Shown piece after piece: positions 1 through 10,571 of a stretch of 64,000 nt of DNA (the first letter of the stretch is position 1; every line of letters starts with the position of its first letter). A program made the position numbers and the translations under genes. Below the pieces are notes generated by a model. The model was not told the origin of the DNA. It made no database searches and worked only from the letters and a program-made list of their open reading frames with translations. The stretch is from Caecitellus pseudoparvulus (taxonomy: Eukaryota; Bigyra: Bicosoecida), in the NCBI GenBank assembly GCA_965644315.1, contig CBFFRQ010000069.1, forward strand, positions 1,054,001 through 1,118,000. Direction: 5' to 3'.

Positions 1-2103
1 ATCGCGCACTTGGTGTCTCGGGAGCTGGAGGACAAGTCCATCGTCGTGTTCGACGAAGCCCACAACATCGACAACATCTGCATTGAGACCATGTCCGTGA
101 CGCTGGACAGGCGCCTGCTGGAGGCGTCCAGCCGCAATCTGAACAGCCTGGCAGGGGAGATCAAGCGCATGAAGGCGGCAGACGCACGCCGGCTGCAGGA
201 GGAGTACCAGCGCCTGCTGTCAGGCTTGACAGAGGGCGGCGCTGCCGCACTAGCCCACCCCTCCAGGCCAGGGCAGCCTGCAGTGAGTGGCGGTGGCGCA
301 GGTGCTGCAGCGCCCCCTGACGCACCAGGCGCCGTGAGGGACCGGGGCACGGCCATGGTGGCAGGAGGTGAGGAGGTGCTGGGTGCACCGGCCCTGCCCG
401 AGGACATCCTGAAGGAAGCCATCCCAGGGAACATTCGCAACGCCGAGCACTTCATCCAGTTCATGAAGTACGTCGTGCGCTGGCTCATCAACCGCATCAA
501 GGTGGCAGCTGTGGAGACGGAGACGCCTGGCAGCTTCACGGGCGCCATGGCCAGCGCCCTGAGCGTGGACACGCGGCCCCTGCGCTTCGCCTACTCCCGC
601 CTGAACTCCCTCATGCGCACGTTGGAAATCACGAGCATGGACGAGTATGCGCCGCTGACCCTGGTGGCCGACTTCTGCACGCTCATCACGACGTACCCAG
701 TGGGGTACATGGTGGTGCTGGAGCCGTACAACTCCCTCACCCCTGACATCGTGGACCCCATCATGCAGCTGGCGTGCCTGGACGCCTCCCTCGCCATCAA
801 GCCTGTGTTCCAGAAGTTCCAGTCCGTCATCCTCATGAGCGGCACCCTCTCGCCGCTGGACATGTACCCCAAGATGCTGAACTTCCACCCCGTCGTGCGC
901 GCCAGCTTCGAGATGTCCATCACCCGCCCCTGCATTGCGCCCATGATGGTGACGAAGGGGGCGGACCAGACGCCCTTGTCCACGCGCTTTGAAAGCCGCG
1001 ACGACCCCAACGTCACGCGCAACTACGCGGAGCTCGTCATCACCATGGCGCAGACAGTGCCAGACGGCCTGGTGGTCTTCTTCCCCTCCTACTCGTACAT
1101 GGAGCGCACCATCCTGCAGTGGCACAGGGACGGCATGCTGACCAAGATTCGGCAGCACAAGCTGCTGTTCCTGGAAACCAAGGACGTGGTGGAGACCACC
1201 CTGGCTCTCAATCAGTTCAAGCGTGCCTGTGACTCCGGCCGGGGGGCTGTCTTCTTCTCCATCGCCCGCGGGAAGGTGGCAGAGGGCATCGACTTCGACA
1301 AGCACTATGGCCGCTGTGTCGTGCTCATCGGCATCCCCTTCCAGTACACCCTCTCCCACGTCTTGCGCGCACGCCTGGTGTACTTGCGCGACACATTCCA
1401 CATCCGGGAGCAGGACTTCCTCACTTTTGACGCCCTGCGGCAGTCCTCCCAGTGTGTCGGCCGTGTCATCCGTTCCAAGTCGGACTACGGCGTGATGATC
1501 TTCGCCGACGCCCGGTACGCCCGGCACGACAAACGCAGCAAGCTGCCGCCGTGGATCATGCAGTTCATGCCTGAGGCACACATGGCACTGTCCACTCGCA
1601 CGGCGGCGCAGCTCGCCCGTCGATTCTTCAAGGAGTTGGCCCAACCATCCTCTGCCATGGCTGCCCTCGGCACGTCCTTGCTGTCCACAGAGCACGTGCA
1701 GGACCTGCTGCACAGCAGTGCTGCAGAGCCGAGGGAAGACGTCGGGCGCATCGTGCCTACCCCTGGGACTGCTGCGGTGATGACCTCTGGCGGTGGCTTC
1801 GTGGACCAGAGCAAGGTTGGCGTGTACGGCGCAGAGGACGCCGGGCCCTTGCCCACAGACTCTCGGCAGCAGGAGCCTTCAGGCGGACAAGCCAAGCAGC
1901 AAAGCCTGGGCTCTATGGGCGGCACCCGCCGCAGCCGAGAGGACATGGAGGGCAGTGTGCCTGACCTCCAGGCGGCGGGCTCGGGGGCGCCGGGGGTGGG
2001 CGTGTCCCACCTCCAGGCTGCATCTCTGGGCTTCGTCGGGGACACAGATGTGGGGATGGATGAGGCGCTGGCCGCCTTTGTTGATGAAGACGATTTGTGG
2101 TGA
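1..2103 (+). CDS. XPD: XPD/ERCC2/Rad3 DNA helicase of TFIIH, 5' end outside window
   Basis: ATP-dependent 5'-3' DNA helicase subunit of TFIIH, acting in nucleotide excision repair and promoter opening in the nucleus. The frame is open from base 1, so about 220 N-terminal residues of the family, including Walker A and most of the Fe-S cluster region, lie upstream. Visible motifs are VVFDEAHNID (Walker B/DEAH), LMSGTLSPLD (motif III), ARGKVAEGIDF (motif V) and QCVGRVIRSKSDYG (motif VI). The normal family end, about RRFFKELAQP, is reached near base 1650. A further 150 residues rich in Ser, Gly and Pro follow and end in an acidic DDLW tail. A Gly/Ala/Pro-rich insert (about bases 230-400) sits in the arch region. 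No intron is needed in this part. Identity is firm; the role of the tail is unknown. Confidence 0.95.
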   Translation: MAHLVSRELEDKSIVVFDEAHNIDNICIETMSVTLDRRLLEASSRNLNSLAGEIKRMKAADARRLQEEYQRLLSGLTEGGAAALAHPSRPGQPAVSGGGAGAAAPPDAPGAVRDRGTAMVAGGEEVLGAPALPEDILKEAIPGNIRNAEHFIQFMKYVVRWLINRIKVAAVETETPGSFTGAMASALSVDTRPLRFAYSRLNSLMRTLEITSMDEYAPLTLVADFCTLITTYPVGYMVVLEPYNSLTPDIVDPIMQLACLDASLAIKPVFQKFQSVILMSGTLSPLDMYPKMLNFHPVVRASFEMSITRPCIAPMMVTKGADQTPLSTRFESRDDPNVTRNYAELVITMAQTVPDGLVVFFPSYSYMERTILQWHRDGMLTKIRQHKLLFLETKDVVETTLALNQFKRACDSGRGAVFFSIARGKVAEGIDFDKHYGRCVVLIGIPFQYTLSHVLRARLVYLRDTFHIREQDFLTFDALRQSSQCVGRVIRSKSDYGVMIFADARYARHDKRSKLPPWIMQFMPEAHMALSTRTAAQLARRFFKELAQPSSAMAALGTSLLSTEHVQDLLHSSAAEPREDVGRIVPTPGTAAVMTSGGGFVDQSKVGVYGAEDAGPLPTDSRQQEPSGGQAKQQSLGSMGGTRRSREDMEGSVPDLQAAGSGAPGVGVSHLQAASLGFVGDTDVGMDEALAAFVDEDDLW

Positions 2104-2429
2104 GGCAGGCCAGTCACTGCAGGTGGCGCCGCAGGGGGGTGGACTTGGCCACCGCTACTTCTGTTGGGCTTGCTCTGGAAGGGTACCGGCTGCCTCCGCC
2201 TGACGGCGTGCTCGGCCCTGCTCAGCCTCTCTGTGGGGCGAGGAGCGAGGAAAAAGAGAGTTTCTGGGCTGCAGGGTGTGCTGCAGAATGAGCAGCAACG
2301 CACGGCGCTTGGAACACTTTCTCCGCCAGCTCTTGCGTGCGTGCTTGCGACGCGGTGTCGGCTGGTGCGGTCGTTGGGAAGTTTGTGTATACATGTCCGT
2401 CACGAACGAACAGCGGCGTGTCCTGCGTT
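2104..2429. other. Convergent intergenic gap
   Basis: This 326-nt gap lies between the stop of XPD and the stop of the minus-strand TMEM186-like gene. It should hold both 3' UTRs. I see no RNA gene, repeat or credible reading frame. Confidence 0.5.
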
Positions 2430-3604
2430 TCAAGGGTGTGGCGTGGGGAGCGACGTTGGTGAGCTGCGCCCTGCAGGCCTTTGTGGCGGGTGACGTACCT
2501 TGACTGCCTGTGCAGGAACAGGCCATGGCAGCCGCTGGCTGGCAGAGTGAGAGGGGTCCGCAAGGGCTGCTGGTCGGAAAGGCCCGAATCCCTCAATCTC
2601 AATGAGGCTTTCGTCTGCCGGGGGGGCGGGCTCTGGCCTGAAGAAGCGCTCATACAGGAAGGTTTTCAAGTACGAGTGGTCGTCCGTGCCCCAGCCTGGC
2701 ACGGGGAAGAGGTAGTACATGGCCGGGCCGCCGCCACGGGTGTCCACTGTCGTGAAGTTCTGCGAGACGGCGTTGTGTTTGGCACACTCGCAGTCATCGC
2801 GCAGGTACCGCCGGCGGCGCCTGCCGAAGAGCGTCATGAAGTCCACGTCGATCTGCTCGAGACCCTGCTCGTCGATGACTCGGGTCAGACCAACACACAC
2901 TCTGCGCAGACCTCGCACCGTGATGGCAAATAGAAATCCACTGAGTCCTAAGAGGGCGGCAGGCATCATGAAGTTCTGCAGCGGGGAAGGGCGCCCGGTG
3001 CGTGCCTGGCGCAGCTTGCGGAAATCGCTTTTCGCCACGCACAGGGGCAGGAACGTCGCCCGCGAGCAACACAGCAGACAGCTCCTGCCCAGTGGCTTCA
3101 GCGAGACCTATACAATCATACAGCTTGGTCAGCTCGCGCTGGCCGACGTAGAGTGCGCCCCCTGCTGCGCCGATGCCATTCAGAGCCATGAGGTTGGCGA
3201 GGCCCCGCACGAGCATGCTGTCTGGCGTGCGGTAAAACTCGCACGAGTAGCCCAAAGGCAGCTCCTCCACATCCTCCCCTTGCTCGAACTGAGGGGGTGC
3301 CTCGCGTCCACCATCCCCTCCCATGGAGTGCTCCTCTTCAGCTGCTGCGCCCATGTTTGTGTGCTTGGCGTGAGTGGAGTCCATGTTGGTGCGCCGCTTC
3401 CACCTTCAGGCAAGAGGGAGGGGGCCAGTGCAGGTGCGGTGAAGGTGAATGGCGTGCCTCGCCGTGCACACACCCATGAAGCTTAGTGGTGCTGCAGTGG
3501 CGAACCAGGCAAGGCGCCAGGAGGCGTGCGCTGCTGGGGCTTGGTGAAGCCCACTGTGCTGCGAAACGCAGCACTCGGCGAGAGTGCGCCAACGCACTCT
3601 GCAT
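2430..3604 (-). CDS. TMEM186-like mitochondrial two-pass membrane protein
   Basis: Three-exon model of 345 residues: 3604-3474, 3403-3043 and 2975-2430. Exon 1 encodes an Arg/Ser-rich presequence (MQSALAHSRRVLRFAAQ...) that looks like a mitochondrial targeting signal. The body has an FYRTP segment, two predicted membrane spans (around LANLMALNGIGAAGGALYVG and LLGLSGFLFAITV), then LRRVCVGL and a soluble tail. This order resembles TMEM186, a complex I assembly factor, but similarity is only moderate. The 67-nt second intron starts GTGCGT and contains ATTTCCGC. The first intron ends in AAG rather than CAG, so the join of exon 1 is the least certain part; translation could instead start at the ATG ending at 3382. 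Confidence 0.55.
3018..3025 (-). promoter_or_regulatory. ATTTCCGC copy, TMEM186-like intron 2
   Basis: Sense orientation, 18 nt into the 67-nt intron. Confidence 0.35.
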
Positions 3605-3727
3605 GGCAACGCGTCGTAGCAAGCAGATGTCCCCGAGATGGGTACAATGAGGGCATGCTGTGCGCGGAGGGAGGTGCGGAATGTGTGAATTGTGTCGTGC
3701 ACAGTGCGGTGTGCGTGGCGCCGGCGC

Positions 3728-5249
3728 TCAGCTCTTTTGAGCCGCCTCCCATTCCGCAGTGCCCTTGACAGGCGCAGACGCCATGTCTGTCTTCAAGGAT
3801 TCGATGGGCTGCGCAAGGGGCTCTGGGAAGGCAGCCGTCTGCGTCACGAGCATGTCCTCTGCCACTTGCAGCATGACGCTGGCGCCGACGAGCAGGCAGT
3901 CCTCTGAGAACGTGAAAACCGACTTGTGGTGGGGGATGGAGCCCACCGGCACGCCTTCCGGCGCACTGCCCACAAAGAAGAAGCAGCCGGGAACTTTGTG
4001 CAGGAAGTAGGAGAAGTCCTCCCCCGCCATGGTCAGCGTCGGCTCACCAGCACCGTCAGGCCCCACCACCTTCTCAGCTGCAGCCAGCACGTTCCCAACT
4101 GCTGTTGCGTCCACGTTCACGGTGGCAGGGTACCCCAGCCAGTAGTCGTAGTCGATGCCGGCACCGTATGCCGCCGCGACCCCTGCTGCAACTGACTTGA
4201 TGCGGTCTGCCACCATGGCCTGCACCTTAGTGTCGTATGTTCGGCAGGTGCCGAGAATCTCCACTTCGTCAGCGATGATGTTGAAAGCGTAGCCGCCCTG
4301 CACGATGCCGCAGGAGATGACGGCGCTCTGCGTCGGGGAGACGTTCCTGCTCACGATGCTCTGCAGCGCCATGATGACGTTGGCAGCCACCAGCACGGCG
4401 TCCACTGTGCCATGTGGCGCCGCGCCGTGTCCGCCCGACCCCTTCACCCGGATGCGGAAGCGGTCCGAGTTGGCCATGACGCCACCCACACGCGTGGAGA
4501 CTCGCCCCACGGGGTCATAGTTCCACAGGTGCAGGCCCATGATGCAGTCCACAGAGGGGCCCGCCACGTCCCCCCCCAGCACACCCTCCTCCACCATCAA
4601 CTGGGCCCCAGCATAGCCCTCCTCTGCTGGCTGGAAGATGGCCATCAGGGTGCCCTTCATCTCGGCCCGCTTGGCCACCATGGCCTTTACGGCGGCCAGG
4701 AGGATGGACATGTGCCCGTCGTGGCCACAGGCATGCATGACACCCTTGTTTGTGGACTTGAACTCCAGGTCCCCCGTCTCCTCCAGCGGCAACGCGTCCA
4801 TGTCGGCTCGCAAGGCCAGGCACGGGTGGTCGCTCTGCCCACGCACCACCGCCACCACGCCAGTGCGTGCGATGCCGGTGTGGATCTCCTCCACCCCGTA
4901 TGATTTAAGCTGCTCCACAATCCAGGCAGCAGTCTTCACTTCATGGTAGGACAGCTCGGGGTGCCTGCGTCGAGAGGGGCACAGACGCCGTGCACAGGTT
5001 GGCCTGCGGAAATTGACACCCTGCCACTCACGCATGCAAATGCCGACGGTTGGCAATGATTTCGTCCTTCATGGCGAGAATCTCCTCCCGAATGTTCATT
5101 TCATCCAGGGGCGTGTTCTTGCGGTCATCCCCCACGATGGCGATGGGCTCGCCACATGTGCAGGCACTAATGGTGCCGGTCACAGGGGGCGGCGTGGCCA
5201 CCGGGTTAGCGGGTGGTGGCCCAGCGCCACTGCTTGTGGAAGCTGCCAT
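3728..5249 (-). CDS. M20D-family amidohydrolase (IAA-amino acid hydrolase/aminoacylase-like)
   Basis: Two exons (5249-5032 and 4964-3728) encode 484 residues. This is a metallopeptidase-fold enzyme that hydrolyses N-acyl amino acids. Family members split IAA-amino acid conjugates in plants and hippurate or N-acetyl amino acids elsewhere; the substrate here cannot be told. The 67-nt intron splits the hallmark RRHLHAHPELSYHE, which is whole only after splicing. Metal-ligand motifs are HACGHDGH (about residues 150-157) and QPAEEG (about 184-189), followed by GGHGAAPH in the dimerisation domain and TMAGEDFSYF near the C-terminus, all intact. There is no obvious signal peptide. The intron carries ATTTCCGC. 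Function at family level is secure. Confidence 0.92.
5006..5013 (-). promoter_or_regulatory. ATTTCCGC copy, amidohydrolase intron
   Basis: Sense orientation, 19 nt into the 67-nt intron, about 240 nt after the ATG. Confidence 0.35.
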
Positions 5250-5417
5250 GGTGAGGATCCCAGGGGGGTGTTCAGCTCGACATTTGGCGTGCGGGCTTGC
5301 CTCACGCGTGCTGTGGTTTTGTATTGTGAGATGCCAACCTGCCTGCACGCCGGGGTGCAGCCGCTCACGGATTCCCTCTGCCGAGCACACAGGAGCCATC
5401 CCCCCCCCGCCCCCCAC

Positions 5418-6564
5418 TCAGCCTCTGAAGGCATTCTTTGACTTGCGCAGTCTGTGCAGCACCTCCACTTGCGCCTGCACTTCGTCGCTGGGCAGCTGGG
5501 CACCCGCCTTGGCAGCAAACGCCACCACCTCTGGTGCCTGCAGACGCATGAAGACGTTGGTTGCCAGCTCTTGCGCCACCGTGCTGGGCACGGTCGGCAC
5601 ACCAGCACCCACTTGTTCCTTTGCCCAGGCAGCTTTTGCGACGATGTCGGCGTTGCCGGGCTCCACCGCTGCGCCGAAGGCAAAGTTGGCGACAGTGTAC
5701 TCATGCCCCACTGCTAGCAGCGTGTCTGGGGGCATGGCGCCGATGACCTCCACCAGGGCGGTGTACATCTGAGCAGGCGTGCCCTTGTTGAAGCGGCCAC
5801 AGCCGCCCACGAACAGTGTGTCGCCTGTGAACACGATGCCTCGAGCCGCCACCTGCTCCTCGTCCATCAGGAAAAACGGCACGTCGGAGCCACCCGCGCC
5901 AGGCGCCACATCCCGCGTGAGAGAGATGGAGAATGGGCTCCGTCCATCACTTGAGCCCTCGCTGCCTGCCCCGCCACCTGCTGCGGCTGCGGAGGTTGAC
6001 CCGGCTGATGCCTGCTGCGCTGCCCCTGCCACGGTGCAGTGGAAGAGCAGGTGGCCCGGGGTGTGGCAGGGCGTGTGCAGGGCTGTGACGGCTATGGAGC
6101 ATGAGTCCCCCAGGGTGAAGCTGTCCTTGTCTGCCAGCTCTTGTGTGACGCAGGGAATGCCATCCCCAACACCGCCAAACACTCTGCGCAAGTCGAGCAT
6201 CGAGGCTGCAGGGAAGCGGGAGCAACGGCGGCGACGCAGGCACGCACTGCACCCCTTCCACTCCCCTCTCTGTCAGAGTCTGCACGAGTTCCTTGTTTCC
6301 GCCAGCATGGTCCCAGTGCTGCAGGGGGGCGGCGGCAAGGAGGACTGCGGAAATCGCCAGATCACACCACGCCTTGCGGTGGCCACGTACCTGGTGCGTG
6401 GTAAGGATAGCATTGGGCGTGACCCCTAGGTGGCGACAGACTTGCAGAATCGGCTGAGGCTCTGCTGGGTCCACAAGTGCCACTGTCGCGCTGCCTTGTT
6501 CGCGCAGAATGTAAGCGAAGTTTCGCTCCTGGCTCTGCAGGATGGGGACGATGTACACCTGCAT
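5418..6564 (-). CDS. GLO2: Glyoxalase II (hydroxyacylglutathione hydrolase)
   Basis: Three exons (6564-6391, 6318-6248, 6183-5418) encode 336 residues. The enzyme hydrolyses S-D-lactoylglutathione to D-lactate and glutathione, the second step of methylglyoxal detoxification. The metal motif TTHQHWDHAGGN spans the first splice junction, which fixes the intron. The remaining ligands are in HTPCHTPGH, FTGDTLFVGGCGRF and VGHEYTVANF. The C-terminal glutathione-binding region is present (PSTVAQELATN). A Gly/Ala/Ser-rich insert of about 45 residues follows TPGHLLFHCTV and makes the protein longer than the usual 250-300. The start is at MQVYIVPI, matching the family N-terminus; the frame stays open upstream to 6768, so an N-terminal targeting extension is possible. 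Intron 1 contains ATTTCCGC. Confidence 0.93.
6347..6354 (-). promoter_or_regulatory. ATTTCCGC copy, glyoxalase II intron 1
   Basis: Sense orientation, about 210 nt after the ATG, in the context GATTTCCGCAG. Confidence 0.35.
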
Positions 6565-6764
6565 CGCGTGAGGGACTCGTTCCGCAAACAGGACGAGGCG
6601 CAGCGGCCAAGAGAAGGGCGTGTGGGATGGAACACTTCCAGTGTCCCAGCTCGTACCTCTGCAGCTGGGCGGCACCGGGAGCGTCAAACTGTCAATTGTG
6701 GCGGCGGAGGGTGCAGTGCATTGCAGCGGCGCGAGGGTCACAGTGGGAGGGGATGCGTCGCCAC

Positions 6765-8114
<1,350 letters not shown>

Positions 8115-8221
8115 GGTGGCAGTGGTGGCAAGTGGCGGGGGTGCACGGCGCAGCTGCAGGGCAGAAGCGGCAGTTCTGACTGTAGATTGGGTGTGAAGGG
8201 CGGGAAATGTGTTGAACGTCG

Positions 8222-10431
8222 TCAGTAGTCCACTGGCAGGCTCCAAATGTCGCGTGGGGTGGCGCGTAGCTTGCCCTCTGACGTGGTAGGCCGCGCAGGG
8301 GCAGCCTGGGGCTGCACCCGGGCGGGCGGGGTGTACAACTCTGACAATGCACTCTCATCCACGAGGGACAGCGTGCCGTCCGCTCGCTGGTACGCTGCGG
8401 GGGCTGGGGCAGGCGCCCCCTCCTCACCCGGCACCTCCGCCAAATCGTCAAACTGCAGCACCTCGCCCTGCTCAACCGCACCTCCTGGTGACTCCACGAC
8501 AGCTTCTTTGGCTTCCCCTCCCTCCTCTTCGACAAGCATGCGAGTGGGGCTCGGTGCTGCTGCTGCAGACGAGGGTTGGACTTCCGTGGAGGTTGTGCCG
8601 GTTTCTGGAGAGGCTGCCGGCGAGGGTCGCTGGGGGGCACCTTGTTTCCGGGAGGCGTGCAGGGCCTTGACGTGAGCTGTGAAAGCCTCCACATCTGCGG
8701 CTGCCCCCGTGGCGTCGCTTTTGAACCTGCATGGGGGGTGGGGCGGGCGGTGGCGGTGAATCGGCAAGGCCTGGCTGCCGCTGCTGTAACGCACAAGTGT
8801 TTGTAGCCAGTGTACCATGATGACTCCTCCACCGTGGCTGGGTCCACGCCCAGCACCTTCGCAGCCTTCTCCCCCAGCCCAACGCTGGCTGACCCGACTT
8901 TGCCCCCTGAGCTGGTGCCTGCAGCCGTGCTGGCTGAGGCGGGCTGCGCCGGCGCAGCAGGCGCTTGCCCCCGCCACGCCAACACAGCGTCCCGGAACGC
9001 AGCATGCTCTGCCTCCTCGCTAGGCCCCGGTGCCAGCAAGGGGTTGCCTGTCGCAGGAGCAGGCGCCTGGCCCAGTGTCGCGGCAAATGCCCCGCCACTG
9101 CCCTGGTTCGTGGACGCGCCGAGGGATGCCGCGAAACGCCCTCCCCCCCCTCTGCCACGTGAGCCGTCAGCACTTGCCTTGCCTGCACCGGCTGGCGCCT
9201 CAGCGGGGTTGCTCCAAGCCGTGTCTGTGCCGGCGTTGGCCACGGCGACGCCTGCTGGTGCCTCGGGTGCCGCAGTGCCGCCACGCCGCCACGCCATGAC
9301 TGCCTCTTTGAAGGCACTGCGCTCAGCCTCCTCGTCATGCTCCGCGGCGGCGGCAGCAGCGAGGGGGTTGGCAGGGGCTGCCGTCCCCTCACCAGGGCCA
9401 GCTACCGGGGCCATGCCACTGGATGCCTGCGACCAGTGCACCATTGCCGGGGCAGGGGCTGGTGCAGCCTCAGCGGCCACACCACCACCACCTGCTCTGC
9501 TGCCGCCACCACGAGGGGTGGGCGCTGCCGCAGCCTCGTCCTGCCCCGTCTGCACAGCTGTCGCGAGGCGTGCGATGGCCTTCAGCAGCAGCTTGCGGTG
9601 GGCCAGCGCCTTCACCTCCAGGTAGTCCAGGTCCTCCTTCCCCACATCCAGCAGCACTGCTCCCGACACTTCGTTCTCCGCGAAGATGCTGACGTACTTG
9701 GCCAGGCCCAGGGACGCCAGCCAGTCCCCCACATCCCCCGTGGACCACAGGTGGGCCTTGGCCGGCTGCAGGCCACCCGCCACAGTGCCTCGTGCTGAGG
9801 GTGGCGCAGGTGCTGCTGCAACTTGTCCTGCAGCGCCCAGCTCCAGCGCTGGGATGTTTGAGGCGGGGGCTGGCGCCTGGGCAGGGGGAGCGCGGTGCTG
9901 TGCGTGCTGCGTTGCGGCAGCTCGCTCCGAGGCCGCCTTGCGCAGGTTGACTTGGCGCTGGGCCCGGCGCTCAGCGGCAGGTTCGGCTTGGGCCAGCAGG
10001 TCCTTGGCGTAGGTCGTGATGGGCCCTCGAGTGCGCGCGGCAGCCCCCCACCTGGGCCCGCCACTCTTGCTGGCTCTGCGAGTGCCGAGGGGGGCGAGCT
10101 GTGGGGCAGGTGCACCGCGGGTGCGGGAGGATGCCCATGACGTACGCCTGTGCAGCTGCTCGCTCCTCGTCAACTTTTGCTTGCAGCTCCCTGCGACCAG
10201 GCGTCTCAGACGTGTGCAACGGGTGGAGGGTTTCAGGAGCGTTTCTCCCGGCGCACCTGAGCTTGGCTTCCATCTCCCACGTTTCACGCTTCAAGGCATC
10301 GCTCTCCCGCAACTTCCGCCTGTGCAATGGGTGCCGTCAATGTGGACTGCGCCTGCACAAGGCACAGCGCGCCTTCGCCCGCCTTGCAAGACCCACCTGC
10401 TGCGGCCAGGCCTGCGTGGCCCGCCAGACAT
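8222..10431 (-). CDS. SAM-domain protein with coiled-coil N-terminus and AWR motifs
   Basis: Five exons (10431-10397, 10319-10257, 10190-10146, 10075-8795, 8726-8222) encode 642 residues. The first three exons give a charged helical segment (DALKRETWEMEAKLRELQ...). Next come an Ala/Gln-rich stretch, a SAM domain (WLASLGLAKYVSIFAENEV ... AHRKLLLKAIARL), and a low-complexity Ala/Gly/Pro region with two copies of a 17-residue motif, ERSAFKEAVMAWRRGG and EHAAFRDAVLAWRGQ, then an acidic C-terminus. SAM domains usually mediate protein or RNA association. I do not recognise the full-length family. Short motifs of the FxxAVxAWR type occur in some ciliary and B-box proteins, which would fit a flagellate but is only suggestive. 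The last intron near codon 475 is one of the few far from a 5' end. Confidence 0.75.
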
Positions 10432-10571
10432 GGCTGAGGCGTGCCGGGAGTGGATCCGCCCCCACAGTGCGGGCGTCAAGGCACGCTCGTACCAGCCGCT
10501 GCCTGTGCCCCTGCATCTTCAACGTCGCTGGGTCGAATGTCGGGTGTGAGTGTGAATTGCCCGGCGCCAAC

